Origin: Rhizaria sp. SCN 62-66
Lineage: Eukaryota; Rhizaria, unplaced
Direction of reading: 5' to 3'
Assembly (NCBI GenBank): GCA_001724265.1
Contig: MEDY01000106.1
Span: 1-64,000 of the forward strand
DNA length: 64,000 nucleotides
A program made the translations under genes and the position numbers. Under the pieces are notes generated by a model. That model had not been told where the DNA came from, did no database searches, and worked only from the letters and a program-made list of their open reading frames with translations. This document shows, in pieces, positions 9,901-22,399 of the stretch (position 1 is its first letter; every line of letters starts with the position of its first letter).

Positions 9901-12900
9901 TCAAATGTAAAATACAATACTAAATCTGAGCATTATATAGTTGTTAAGAAAATTATCATAATATATGCTACGAAACCGCCGTACCTGCGCGGCGATGGTG
10001 CGCGTCATCTGCGCCTGCTGCTCCTGCATCCAGAGCCCACACCTGCGCTCCAAGTCCGCCAGCCGGGACTGGGCGTCGTGGCGCCGCAGCAGCGCGGCAT
10101 CGGGGGCCAGCAGAAACGAGTCGCCGTTGGCATCCTCGCCGTCGTCGTCGTCGTCGTCGTCGCGGTCATCGCTGTGACTTTCACTGACATCGTTATCATC
10201 ATGCTTTGGCGACTGCTGACGCTGCTGCTGTTGCTGCTTATTCGTCTTCTTCGCCTTGCCATCGCTCTTCCGTGCACTAATAGAGCTCGCTTTGGCGTCG
10301 TTGGTATTATTGCTGTTATCAGAGAGAGAGAATGGTGACTTGAGTAGCCTGATATCAGTGACGTTGCGGACACGGTCGCGCACGGCCTCGTCTAAGTACC
10401 CCCTTAGACGGTCCACCTCGGCCCTCAGCTGCAGCAACTCATTGCCCGTAACCAGCACCAGTCCCGTCGCACCAGCAGCCCTGCTTGTACCATAACTCCC
10501 ACCCCCACTGCCCATGCCCATGCCGATACCCATGGCGACAATAGCACTGCCAGTGGAGTTATACGGACTGACGGCCCCGGCCCCGGCGGCAAAACGGCCA
10601 AACGGCGGCGCAGCAGCACTGCTTGAAGTGTTGTTGCTACTGCCGATGGCGTTATGACCGGAGACTGAGTAAGTGTTGAACTGTAAGCACGTACTTAGCG
10701 AGCCCGGTGTAAGTACCAGGCTGCCGTCAGCCCGGTGGGGCGCCGGACGGACCATCGTCACGACCCCACTTACACCGCTACTTCCATGTGCACTTACATT
10801 CGCAGCAGCTTCGCTCTCAGCACCCCCTGCCTTAGCGCCAGCGCCAGTGGAGCTCGCACTGCTCCCCAGAACACCAGCACCGTTCGCGGCGGCGGCGGCG
10901 GCGGCTGTGGTGTTGCTGCTGGCGAGGCCGGTGAGGAGCAAGGTCGGTGACTCAAGCGCAGTAAGGATGAGCCGGTCAAGTACGACATCGCTGCTCGGCT
11001 CCGCAACGCCGATACCGCCGCCGCCACCAACGGCAATAGCGCTGATGCTGGTTTCGCTGCTGTTATGAGCACTACCGGTGCTGCTGCTGTTGTTGCTGCT
11101 GTTGTTGAGGGAGGGGGAGTGCCAGGTAACCGTGTTGTTGTGCGACAAAAGGTACGCCGCCCGCTGAGCCCAGAGCCAGGGCACCACCACCGACGACAAG
11201 GCGTGCACGAAGCCGTACCCAGTGCCAGGAGTCGAGCCGTTAGAGCCGTCAGAGCCGTTGGAGCCAAAGCCAGGAACAAGAGCATTACTTTGCGAAGCAC
11301 TGCTAGCATGTGTGCTGCTGTAGCTATTGCCGGAGTAGATCACCGAAGTCAAGCCGCCCGCCCGGTCGAACGCGGCCGCTACCGTTGGCGGCAGCGCCGT
11401 CAGCAGCGGCTCCGCGACTGCCGGAGCGAGAAGAAGCAGCAGGGCGCAGACGGAGGCCGCCTCGGAGGGCAGGGACGCGAGGGTCGAGGCGGCAACGGCG
11501 GCGGCGGCGCGGGCGGAAGCCAGACTGACGCCGACGCCAGCGGTGTGGCCGTGGCCGTGGCCGTGGCCGTGGCCGTGGCTATGGCCGCGTGCGTGTGGGG
11601 CTGAGGCCGTATACATGGGCATGGTTGTGATGTTGTTGGCGTTGTTGCTGTTCACGAACAGACCACTGTGACTCGTGCTACCAGTTGCATCATAGCCAAT
11701 ACTGCTACTATTGTTGGTGTTGGAGTTGGGAACGCCCGCCGTACTCGTGAGCGAGGGCGCGGGCAGTAGCGGCGACAGGCGGCTTAACATCATGTGCACG
11801 CGGTGCCGCGAGTACTGGCCCACGGCACGGATGACAGGGCCCGGAACCACACAGTACCCCACCTTACTGCTGCTGCTGTTACTGCTATTACTCGCACTGT
11901 TCGAAGGGGTATTGTAATAGTGGATGTGGTTGAGCGGAGTCAACACCAGCGACAAAGTGACGACTGCGATGCTCCCATCGATGCCCACCACCACAACAAC
12001 CCCCCCACCGCCGCCGCCGCCGCCGCTGCCCACGGTCGCGGCCGCGGCCACGGATATCCCGGCAACTGCGACGGCGAGCACGGGGATGACCGTGAGCGGC
12101 GCCGCCTCCCCGGCCAATCCCGCGGGCCAGGGAAACAGGGCCACCTCGCCCTGTCCAGTGCCGGCGACGAGCACGTCCACGGCGCCGATGCGCGCCAGAG
12201 CGAGCTTGAGCCCGGGAGAGTACTGGATGAGCCGCCGCGTAACGGGCCGCAGCAGCGAGAGGGCGGCAGCCGCAGGGGCGGGCAGCGCGGGCCGCGCGGC
12301 GGGTAAGTAGGGCTGGTTCCAGTGTAAGGGGGACGAAGACGGGATAGACGACGGCAAGGCGGCAGCCGCGAGAAGTGAGGCCGCGTTAGATGGTGGCTTA
12401 ACATGAGCACCGCCGCTGCTAGAAGGAGCGGCAGACGACTTAGTAGTGTTGCTAGCCGACGTCAGCGGGCGCTTCATGGTACTTAGACCAGTGTAAGTAC
12501 CCCCAGCAGCAGCACTCGCACTGACACAAAGACTCGTCTTATAGCTGAGGGGACCACAGCTATCAATGCCACTGCTACTGCTGGAATTGCTGTTGGTATT
12601 GCCAGTACTGTTGTTGTTTGAGGCCTTGGCAAGCGCGGCCGCGACGCGGACGGCAGGGAGGGTGCCGGGCACGGCCAGCGTCGGCAGCGCCGAGAGATCG
12701 GCCCGGGTCAGAGGCGGCAGCGGCAGCACTTGGCGCTGCTGCTGCTGCTGACGCTGCTGCCTCTTGTTGCTGCCTTGACCTGGACTGACGACGGCCAACT
12801 CACCGGTCGTGCTGTGCGCGAGTGTGGGGTTGGGGGTCGAGAGCGAGCGCGAGTGCGCGGGCGCCCATAGTGACGAGGCGGGGGAAGCGCCCAAGTGCGC

Positions 12901-15900
12901 CAACGCAGCGCCGGCGCCGCCGTCGTTCTCCCCCAAAGTGCTCGCACCAGAAACAGAGCCATCGCTGTGACCGCTATTGGTACTGTTGAACCCGTAACCT
13001 GAGCTGTAGCCACCACTCGCGCTCGCACTGACGCTGGCACTGGCTCCGTCTACACTGCTGAGAACGGGGTTATTGCTACTGCTGCTGGTGGTACTGTTGA
13101 CGCTGATACCGACGCCGCTACTGGCGGCGGCAGCGGCGGCGGCCTTGGCGGCATTCCGCAGCACGGCCCTCCCGGCCTCCGAGAGCACCACCGCGCCGCC
13201 CTTAGCCACGGCCAACTTGCTCGCGACCCCAGTATTCGCGCTCGCGCTCTCCGCGCTGGAGCCGGCAGAGCCGAGCGCAATGGCAGCGGCGGCGGCGGCC
13301 TCGGCGGCGGCGCCCGCGGCAGCCCTGCCCTCCGCGGCGGCGGCAGCCTCGGTCTCGGTCGCGCCCAAGGTGACAGCCACGGCCGCCGAGGCCGCCGCGC
13401 CGTTGGCCGCCGCCACTTCGGCCTCCTCTGGGGTCGCAACAGAGGCGCCGCCCGCGGCGGCGGTGGCGGCGAGCGCGCGCGCGGCGAGCGGCAGGCACGG
13501 CGTGAGGGAGTACAGCAAGATGGGCGCCGAGAGGTCAGAGATGAGAGGCCGCTCGCAGCCGGCGACGGCGACGCGGCCGTGGCCATCCAGGACGAGCGAC
13601 GAGAGCTGCGTGGGGGCCTCGCCGGAGCGGGCCTCTATCGTGTCGACGCCGCCGCCGGGCCGCAGCAGCCACTTGACGACCATGCGGGCAGCGCCGACTG
13701 CGGATAGCACGCAGTCGTCAGGCCCCCAGGCCAGAGCGACCACCAGCTCGGGCGTCGGCGGCAGAACGGCGAGAGTCTGCAGGGTGCGCGCGCAGAGCAG
13801 CGAGACTGTCCGGCCCGCTGCGGCCGCGACGAGGTGGCCTGCGTGTGAGTAGCGCAGAGAGGTGACGTCGGCGAGCGCGATGGTGGCGACGCGGCTCAGG
13901 GCGCCGGGGCCGGAGCCGGGTCGCAGCGCGTAGAATGCGACGCTGTGCGGCCCCGCGACGAGCAGCGTCGCGCCCGACGGGTGCAAGGCGAGCGCGAGCG
14001 GGGTAAAGGACAGCTGCTGTAGCGTTAGGACGCGGCCCGTGAGGTAGTCAGTGACGGCGAGCACGCGGGTGGCGGGGTCCGCCGTCGCGACCAGGCTGTC
14101 GTCCGCCGCGAACGCGGGAGCGAGGGTTGCGAACCGGACCGGCGTGGCGAGAAAGAGGGACACTTCGCGCGGGATGTCGGCCGGGTTCATCGGGAGCGCG
14201 CGGAGAAAGGGCAGAGAGTAGACGGTGCGGGTTAGGGGGGCCACGGCCAGGAGCGAGGCGCCGTCGAGGGTGGGGACCAGGGACATCGGCAAGATCTCGC
14301 GAGAAGCGCCGCCAGTCGCGAAGGGGGGGTTAAAACTACTCATATTGCTCGTATTTGCACTCGCATTACTAACTCCCGACTTTTTATAGCCGCGGGAAGA
14401 CTGAGCTTTAAGTTGTTGCTGCTGCTCCTGCTGCTCCTTCGACTCCATCTGCTCAGACTGCGACTGTGAGTTTTGCAGTGTTTGATTGTCGTGCTGCAAC
14501 GACGGGCTGTGGTAGACTGGTACGGGGCCGCCGTCGCCCGCGGCCTCGTGGCCGACCGCCGGGAGAGGGACGCAGACGGCCACGTGGAAAGTCGGCACCG
14601 CACACCCCTCCCAGTCGGTACACACAAAGGCTCTCGCTTCAAAGCCAGCGCTAGAGCCAGAGCTTTGATTGCTGACGCTGACGCCTGCGCCGGTGCCCGC
14701 GCGCGCGAGCGCGAGAGAGCCCCTGCCGGCCGCAGCCTCCGCCGCGAGGGCCGCCACGGCGCCCAACCCCGCCCCCGGCGCGGTGAAAGGATTACTCCCA
14801 CTCCCGGAGTCGGCGAGGTCGAGCAGGTGGGGGGCGTACTTAGCCGTGGCGGCAGCGTCGGGGGCCCAGGTCCCGTCGCGCTGCTGCCGCCTGAAGCCGA
14901 TCACACTGCCCAGCACACGCCTCTTGCCGCCTGCGCTTCCGTTGTTCGCCGGCGAGGGCGCGGGGGCAAAGGCGTCTGCACCGCTGTAGTAGCGCCGCCT
15001 TCGCCGCTCCCTCTCAGCGGCCGGCAAGGCCGGGTCCGCCAGCGCGAAGCCCTCGCCGCCGCGGCGCCGCGCCGGGCGAGCCGCCTGGGCGCCGCGGGGG
15101 GCGGCAAAGGCAGCCGTGGTCGTGCCCGGGGGCGGCGGGGCGGGGATAGTAGAGCTGGCGCTGCCGCTATTAATGCCACTGCTGTTGTTGTTACTGTAGG
15201 GGTTAGCTGAGAGGGGGCGGCGGGAGGCTGTCCCGGGCCGCTTGAGACCGCCAGCACCCTCGCTTTGCTGCTGCTGCTGCTCTTGAAAGCTATCGAACGC
15301 ACTCGTCCTGTTCTTGTTCGCGTTGGTGATATTGTTATTGCGAGAGTAGTCGTCGTCGTCAGAGTCGGACTCGGTCTCGGTGACCGTGATTTCCTGCTCT
15401 TGCCCGTCCAGCCCCCTTAGAACGGCCACGCACTTACCCTTGCGCGGGGCACTACTTACACCGCCAGCCGAGCTACTTACATGACTCCCCTCGTTGGGGT
15501 TGCCCGAATTGTCAGCGCCATCGCCGTGAACCCGGCCCATAACGGGGAGCAAAGTGCCGTCAAGCGCGGCATTGACCTGGGCTGACGAGTGCTTGCGCTT
15601 GTACACGCTCGTATCACACATAACTCCATCACTAGCATGATTAGCAGTGTAAGTACCGTCCGCGCCAGTGTAGGTGCTCGGCAGCGTGGCGGCAGTGGTC
15701 AGCCGCAGCAGGGCGACGTATGAGGGGCCTGCGACTGCGATCGTAAGGGGGCCGTTGAGGGTGAGGTCGGAGCCTGCGACACTAGTGACGATGGGTACTG
15801 AGCCCGAAGCGCCGGTGCGGAGGCCAAAGCCGGCACTCACACTCGCACCTGCACTGGCACTAGAGCTAGAACTGGTATTGTTCGTGCTGTTAGTCGAGGG

Positions 15901-18900
15901 CGGGATGAGGGTAGCACAGCCCAGTACGGCGGGGACGGGAATCGTGCTGATCACAACATCAGCACCCGCACTCGCGCTGGTGCTGGCGCTGGCGCTGGCA
16001 CTGGCACTGGCACTGGCACCGGCGCCATCGACTGCAGCCGTTGTGGCAGCAGACTCAGTCTCAGCGCCGTTGTTGCCGGCGCAAGCGTTGCTCGTTTGCT
16101 GCGTGTTGTGATTCTTTTGCGTGTTAGAAGTGCTGCTGTAGATGTTATTGTTGACGTTGGTGAGCGGATTGACGCCCGCATCGAGCATGGCTGCCACGGT
16201 ACTCATCGCACCCGCCGGCACCGACAGCGCGGCGCTGGTCGCATGGCCGCCCCATAAGCCAGTCAAACCACCCGTATTCACACTCGCCGTCGCGCGACTA
16301 GCAGAGCCATTCGTGTTCGGGTTATCACCGTTGCCGCTATGAGTAGTAGCGTGATTGTTGTTGCTGCTGTTGCTGTTGTTGTTGATGTGGCCACTGGGGA
16401 GGGCGACTCGGCCCACGCAGGAGAAATACACCGCCGACGGCAGCGGCGGCGCCACGGCAGAAGCTAAGCCGCCCCCCTGGCCCGAAGTCAGGCCGCCCCC
16501 GCTCGAGTGCTGTGCAGGGGAGACGCCGAGAGGGGCCTGGGAGCCTGTGCCAGCGAGCAGCGGCTTGAGTTGTGCGGGAGGAGTGGCCGCCATGAGGACG
16601 TGTAAGTAGTTGCCGTAGAGCAGCACGAGCGCGCTGGGGTGGGAAGGCAGTGTGAGTAGGATCGGGGGCGCGGGGTACTTAAACGACGACTTAGACGCGG
16701 CGTGTAAGTGGTGCTGTGTGAGCGTGTCGGGCGGAATGTGGTCCAAGTACAGCGGGTCGCAGGTAAGGCCGTGCTGGTGCTTACGGCGCGACGGGGCCAG
16801 GGACCAGCGCAGCAGTGTGTAACCCGTGTGTGGCAGCGACAGCGAGAGGGTCGAGGCGGCCGCGGCGGAGGCCGAGGCCGCGGCGGCGGGCGTCACCGTC
16901 AGGCCACCGCCAGTAGCAGGCGCAGTCAAAATGCTCTGAACAGTCAGAGCGCTCTGCTGTTGCTGCTGTTGATGTAGGGCGGCACGTGCACGCCATACGA
17001 GGGGCATGACAGTCTCTGCAGTATCGGCAAGAGCAACAGCACTCCTGTCAACACGGCTGCTACTGCTGCTGACGCCGTTGTCGTGGTGGTTGTTGTTGTT
17101 GTTGTTGATGTTCATAGAATGGCGGAGACGTGTAAAAAGCGCCACAGCGGCTGACTCTAAAGCGTCAGGGCCCAAAGCGCCCGCGAGTGCAAGACCCGAG
17201 AGATACTTAGACACGGACAAGTGCTTGCCGGCGGCGTTCGGAACGCCCGTCGCAGAGCCGGTGACCTCGAGTGCCGCGATAGCGGAGGCTAGTACCGACG
17301 CCGCCGCTGCCCCCGGTGAGGCCGCCGCCTCCGCCGCCGCGACTGCGACGCTATCGCCATTGCCGCTGCCATTGCCACTGCCGAGGCGGTGACTGTGACC
17401 GTGGTAACGGCGCAGGCTATCATGGTCGCCGCCGTCGCCGTTGTTGTTGTCGTCGTTGCCGTTACCATGCATGAGGGAGTAAGTGAGCTGAGGCAGCGCT
17501 GCGGTGATGACGGCCCGCGCGTTGGCCGCGGCGGCAGCCTCCCAGCTCCCGGCGACGGCGCCGGCGCCCGCGAACAGGGCCACAGCCCCTTTAGCATCCC
17601 CGCTACCGTCGATCGCAGCAACAGTCGTAGCAGTATGATTCGTCGCGCCTGCACTTGCATCGTGTAACCCGGCGGCGACACCAGTGCTGTTCAACGCGTC
17701 CCCGTGTATGTTCGTTTTCCCGCTCACATATGCGCTCTGTTGTTGCATTGCTGTTGCTGTGGCTGGAAGGCAGGCGTTGATGGGGTTGGCGGTGGCCGTG
17801 TGGAGGCACGTGTGCCACTCGCCGGCGCGTACCCGTGACCACCGGGCCCACAGCACCGGCGAGTGCACGAAGCGGGGCCGGTGCAAGAGTCGGCCGACGA
17901 CGATGGTCGGGCCCTGGCCGGCGGGACCGGACCAGTGCATAGCAGCACCAGCAGCTGGGCCGCTTGACTGGTGAGACTGAGAATGAGACTGTGAGTCGTT
18001 GTCCTGGTCTTGCTGTTGTTGGTGGTGGTGATGTAATGGGTGCTTAGAGCAGGTGAACTGGTCTAAGGGCCTCGCCGACTGCAAGTAGCCCCCGGAAGCG
18101 GCCCCCTTGTGCTGCAAATGCGGCCGCAAGTTAAGTCCGCCGTTGTTGCTGGCCGTGATCGTGCTGTTCACAGTGCTGCTGCTGAAGGGCAACGCCACGT
18201 TGCGCGAGGCAAGAGAACCTGCCGTGACGGTGCTGCCGGTAAAAGCCGCGGTAGCGGCGGCGGCAGAGGTGGAAAACATCAGGTTGGAACTCGCGGCGAC
18301 GCAGTTGTTGATATTCGAGCTGTGCTGCTGTCCAGCAACAACACTACTGTTGCCACTGCTGTTGCTGTTGTTCTTGTTCTGTAATGACGACTGCGGGTGC
18401 TGTTTGAGGAGGTCTGCGGTGACGACGACGGGGTCCGTCGCGGTGCTATTGTGCCGGGCCCATTCCCACACCATAACCGGCCACGCAGGCCCATCGCCCA
18501 CCAGGAGCAGATATCGCCCGCACGGTGACCACTGCAGCAGAACGACCGCCGCGAAGAGGCGCTGGCCGGGGACCAGAGGGATCCGAGGCCGCGGGGCAAA
18601 GGAGAGGCCGGCGGTGGCGTAGCGGCGAGTGCGGGTCACCGCCGCCGTCGCAGTCGCGGAGACGGGGCGATTTGACGAGGCTGAGGGGGGACGCGCTTTG
18701 TTAGGGTTGATACGAATGCGGGATGTGGCTTCGCCGCCGTCGTTATCGTCGTAATCACTGTTCTCGTCATCGTCTTCATCGTTGTCGTCATCATCATCAT
18801 CATCATCGGTAAAGTCGCCGTCATTATCGTTGAGAGTTGCACTGTTGTGGGTGTTAGAGCCTTTGCTGTTGGTGTTGACCCGACGCAGGGCATCGCCGAC

Positions 18901-19515
18901 ACCTAACGGAATACCACCACCACCAGCGGCAATAGCAGTGTTACTGTCGCCGTTTAGCTGCTGCTGTTGCTGCTGTAGCATCTGCTGCTGCTTGAGCGCC
19001 GCCCTGCGAGCCTTCCCATGCTGTGCCCAGTACACACCCTGTCCGAGCCGCGCCTTGACAACGCCGACGTGCCGCGTAGGCAGCGTGAGCACGGCGCACA
19101 CGCGCGGGGCCAGGTCCACCACGCCGCTGCCGCCGTCGGAGTCCTCGCCCGCCACCGCCGCCGCAGGGCTGCGGCGGGAGCCCTGGGGCGAAATGACAAA
19201 AGGCAAGGGATATGCATGAAGATATGAGCTTATAAACTCAAAATTAATATTAAATATATGTTAAGTAGTGGTTGGTCCACTTTATATAAAGTTTAATTAA
19301 GGTTATTTGTTATATATTGTGATATACTCCGTGTTTTGTGTTAAATGAATAAGCGTACCTGCGTGAAAGCTCCGTCGAGCCGGACGACGATGACACGGAC
19401 GGCGTCGGTAAGTGTGCCAGTGGGGTCAGCCTCGGCGATGGCCAGCAGGCGACCGGAGGGGTGCGCCGCAAGGGCCGTGGTGGCCAAGGTCGCGGCCGGG
19501 GAGACGCGGGACCGG

Positions 19516-19551
<36 letters not shown>

Positions 19552-20708
19552 TGTTGAGACTAAGACTGAGGGTTTGACTGCGGTTGTGAGTTTGACGCTG
19601 TAGCGGCGGTGGCGGTGGCGGCGGCGACGGCGGCCGTGCCAGCCGCTACGGCGGCCCCCGCCGCGGCCACTGGGTCATAGGGGGGCGGCATGATAAGCTC
19701 AAAGTGACCGTGAGCAGCGGAGTGACCGTGAGCGGCGCCGGTTCCTGCAGTTGTTACGCCACCATTGGTACTCGCACTCGCGGTCGCGTTGCCGCCGCTA
19801 CCTGTCACATTGCTTGGGTTATTCGCGGTATTAGCGCCATTGTTGCTGGGGACAAGGCCGGGTAACAGAGCTAGGCCGGGCTTCTTAAGAAACACGCTGG
19901 TGACTGTGGGGGCCAGAACCTACGACAATGACGACTTCGAAGTAAAGCCGCTATCACTCACGCTCGAGCTAGAGCTGGAACAAACGTTGCCACTAGAGTT
20001 AGAGCTAGAGCTTAAGGTGGCGTTGATGTTGTTGCTGTTGTTGCTGTTGTTGCTGTTGTTGTTGAGTGTGCGGAGGATGATATGCGGTCCGTTGGCGTAG
20101 GCTGCGACCGGGCCCACCGCCGCCGCCGTCGCCACAGCGTTGATCTGTGCCCCGCTGGCGTTGTTGTTGAAGTTGAACGGCAGCAGCGGGGATGGGAGGT
20201 ACTTAGAGTGGATCTGAGGGCCGACGAACACGGCCGAGTCGTCGTAGAGGGGGTCGAACGAGTGGACAGACCGGGGTACTGGCGCCAAGTCGATGGTGTG
20301 GGAAGCCGGGCGGGGAGGCGGAGGGGCAACGGAGGCCACCCGCGCAGCAGCACTCACACCCGCATTAGAGCTCGAGGTAGAGCTAGATCCATAGCTGTTG
20401 GCGTTGCTGCTGCCGCTGTTGCTGCTGCTGTTGTTGTATGATGTGGGATGGGCTGATGACGGGCGCATGGTAGCGCGGTTGCTAATAGCAGCGCCCGGCG
20501 CGGACAAGCTGTCCGTAACCACGGTGCCGCCGCTGACAACGCCGCCGCCGCCGCCCGCGCCGCTGTGCGGAGGACGGGGGAAGGCGGAGGCCGGACGGCC
20601 CGCTCGATGCGGGGGTTGACTGGGGGTCGCCTCCGCGAAGGCTGAGCGGGCTCGGGGGTCCTGCGGGGCCGCCGCGGGAGACACAAAGGACGCGGGAGGC
20701 TGGGACAT
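6913..20708 (-). CDS. CFAP57: CFAP57 (WDR65)-like WD40/coiled-coil axonemal protein, 4,272 residues
   Basis: The likely role is a cilium-associated scaffold of the inner-arm dynein/regulatory region, inferred from family. Exons are 20708-19359, 19182-9985, 9749-9172, 8993-8763, 8572-7994 and 7795-6913 (TAA). All junctions keep phase; donors are GTACGC, GTACGG, GTACGT, GTACGC and GTATGT. The N-terminal part contains degenerate WD blades, e.g. ALAAHPSGRLLAIAEAD, LLQWSPCGRYLLLVGDGPAW and LRYSHAGHLVAAA. After the propeller, GLVLVTGNELLQLRAEVDRL resembles the LVTK-DLEEK start of the CFAP57 coiled coil, and exons 3-6 are mostly coiled coil. The family is usually about 1,250 residues; the excess is Ser/Ala/Asn/Gly-rich insertion. 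Exon 1 contains two in-frame TAG codons (residues 263 and 383). CFAP43/44 are alternatives. Confidence 0.72.
10392..10407. repeat. CTAAG-TACCCC-CTTAG element, copy 1
   Basis: A short inverted repeat with 5-bp arms, carrying the AAGTACCCCC 10-mer. It lies in CFAP57 coding sequence, where the minus strand encodes LRGYLD. The same DNA word and the same hexapeptide occur in the cyclase gene (26059-26074). Confidence 0.6.
19560..19562 (-). other. In-frame TAG codon, CFAP57-like residue 383
   Basis: The frame reads SNPQS-TAG-SQQQQQ and then PRSRVSPAATLATTALAAHPSGR. A clear WD-repeat strand follows the TAG in the same frame before the exon ends at a GTACGC donor. The Gln-rich setting favours reading as glutamine. 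Confidence 0.75.
19920..19922 (-). other. In-frame TAG codon, CFAP57-like residue 263
   Basis: The frame reads TSKSSLS-TAG-VLAPTVTSVFLKKPG. It stays open on both sides in the same register, and no splice pair is needed to continue. This is the one internal TAG not inside a Q run. Confidence 0.65.
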
Positions 20709-21101
20709 GGGTCACGGCGCGGCCGCAAGGCGCTGGGGACGCTCTGAGAGGGTGGGAGCCGTTGGGCTGGCGAAGGCTCTTGTCACTTGGGTTCAAACAA
20801 GGAGGGAGCGAAAGTGACTGCAGAGAAAGGGGAGTAAAGTGTAACATGATATAAACGGCGGATATAAAAGAATTGATAGAATTTTGTTAGTTTCAGGATA
20901 GAATAAGGAAGATAAAATTTTGATAAAGGCGCTGGGAACGAACGAAAGATGGAAGGCCTGGGCCTGTGAAGAGTGGGCTTCCGCGGGGAGCGCAAACAAA
21001 TGTCTATCAAGAGTTTTGATGACTATAATTACAGATAATGAATTTAAACTGATGGAAGTATAACACTTTTGAAATCAGTGTTAGTCTGGCGATGAAATGA
21101 C

Positions 21102-21141
21102 CTTGCTCGGCGGGGGTACTTTTAGTCCTCGCTCGAGCAAG
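21102..21141. repeat. Hairpin 1 of the spacer island
   Basis: CTTGCTCG at 21102-21109 pairs exactly with CGAGCAAG at 21134-21141. An alternative fold pairs GGGGGTACTT (21112-21121) with AAGTTCCCCC (21139-21148), one mismatch. The left arm of that second stem is one of six window-wide copies of the AAGTACCCCC word. Confidence 0.55.
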
Positions 21142-21151
21142 TTCCCCCTCG

Positions 21152-21183
21152 GCCGCCACCACCAGCTGGCAGGTGGTGGCGGC
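21152..21183. repeat. Hairpin 2 of the spacer island: perfect 12-bp stem, 8-base loop
   Basis: GCCGCCACCACC (21152-21163) is the exact reverse complement of GGTGGTGGCGGC (21172-21183), separated by AGCTGGCA. It sits 11 bases after hairpin 1. Together they suggest a structured RNA, an unusual terminator or a remnant of a mobile element; nothing identifies which. Confidence 0.65.
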
Positions 21184-22393
21184 TCGCAGCGGTGTCAGTA
21201 ACCGACAGAACTCAAATGGAAATCATGGGTTTAGGAACGTTCACAAATGTCAATACGTATATACCTTGTGTATGGTATGGGCATTGGTGATTAGATTATG
21301 AAAATTTTGTTGAATTTGGGATCATTGTTCATATTTACAGATATAACTCGCTTGACTTGACTTGAATACACTTGAACAATCAGCCTCGCTTTTACATCCA
21401 GATCAGGCATGAAGTAGTTATGCATTTGTTAGCTATAACATGTTTTTTTCATGTATATTGCTGTAAGCATTGAAATATATGAATACGTGAAGATTTCTGG
21501 TACGACTGGCTTGCAAGCAACGTAACCGCCACAAACTGTGATGCAGTAACTTTGCGACTGTGCGAAAGGAGTCCGTATCACTCTTACAACTTTTTAGCCG
21601 ACGAACGCAAACAACAGCAGGCAGTGACTAGCACGGTGAGTTAGCTAGTTTGCATCAGGCTTACGTGTTAAGATCTTATGCCAAGTGAGTCTTTCCTCAG
21701 CCTTGTGAGAATCACAGCATCATGGAACGTAATCTACCTCATTGCATTGTGTAGCGCTGCAAGCAGGAATAATATCAGTCATGAATTTGTTAATTCAATA
21801 TGAATGTATTGTTGATGGTGTAAACAGTCCGAAATCGTCTCATTACATCGTTGAAAATGATGATAAGCTTATACTGTACATATGAAGAAGTCAGTCACTA
21901 TGCTGCTTATTCATTCACTCATTCTTCCGGAGACGAAAAGACTAGTGAAACAAAATGGAAATAAATTGTGCGGTGGGTAAATAAAAGATAGAGATCGATG
22001 TGAATAAAGATAAAATTAAAAAAAAATGAACGTGATAGAAAGTATGAACTACTCTTGAGCCTAAGAAAGCACTGAAGCTGTGTAATAGTTGGACTCTCGG
22101 ACATGCGATCAGGAATAAGTGTAAATTAAAAAAATGAGAAACTATCGACAATGATAGCACTGACAAAACGTAAAATATACTAGAAATTGACGGCAAATGA
22201 TATCAAGAACGTATATTGGCGCAAAGAACACTGCATATACGCACTCAAACCAAAGCCAACACATGGATCCTCACACGGATCCATCTCCTCAAACCTCTTC
22301 ACTCGTCAAGAGGTATGACGATTAGTCGGAATATTACACTGCTATTATTTTGTTGATATGTTTTTGCTTTCAATACTCGTACTACTAACGGGA

Positions 22394-22399
22394 TCACTA
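22394..22399 (-). other. Terminal TAG-TGA doublet of the cyclase gene
   Basis: The coding sequence ends NNSSE-TAG-TGA. If TAG is sense, the protein gains one residue and stops at TGA, so the gene still has a standard stop for this genome. Confidence 0.6.

Larger units (their letters stand above)
20709..22393. other. 1.7-kb spacer between the CFAP57-like and cyclase genes
   Basis: It contains the 5' flank of the CFAP57-like gene and the 3' flank of the cyclase. Mostly AT-rich with no credible coding region. A GC-rich island at 21100-21190 forms two strong hairpins (described separately). Confidence 0.55.

Noticed and set aside
10380-18900. Many GTAAGTA words inside exons as hidden splice donors
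   Set aside because: They lie antisense to the coding strand or mid-frame in open exons, and real donors here are GTACG. No matching acceptors are required to keep the frame.
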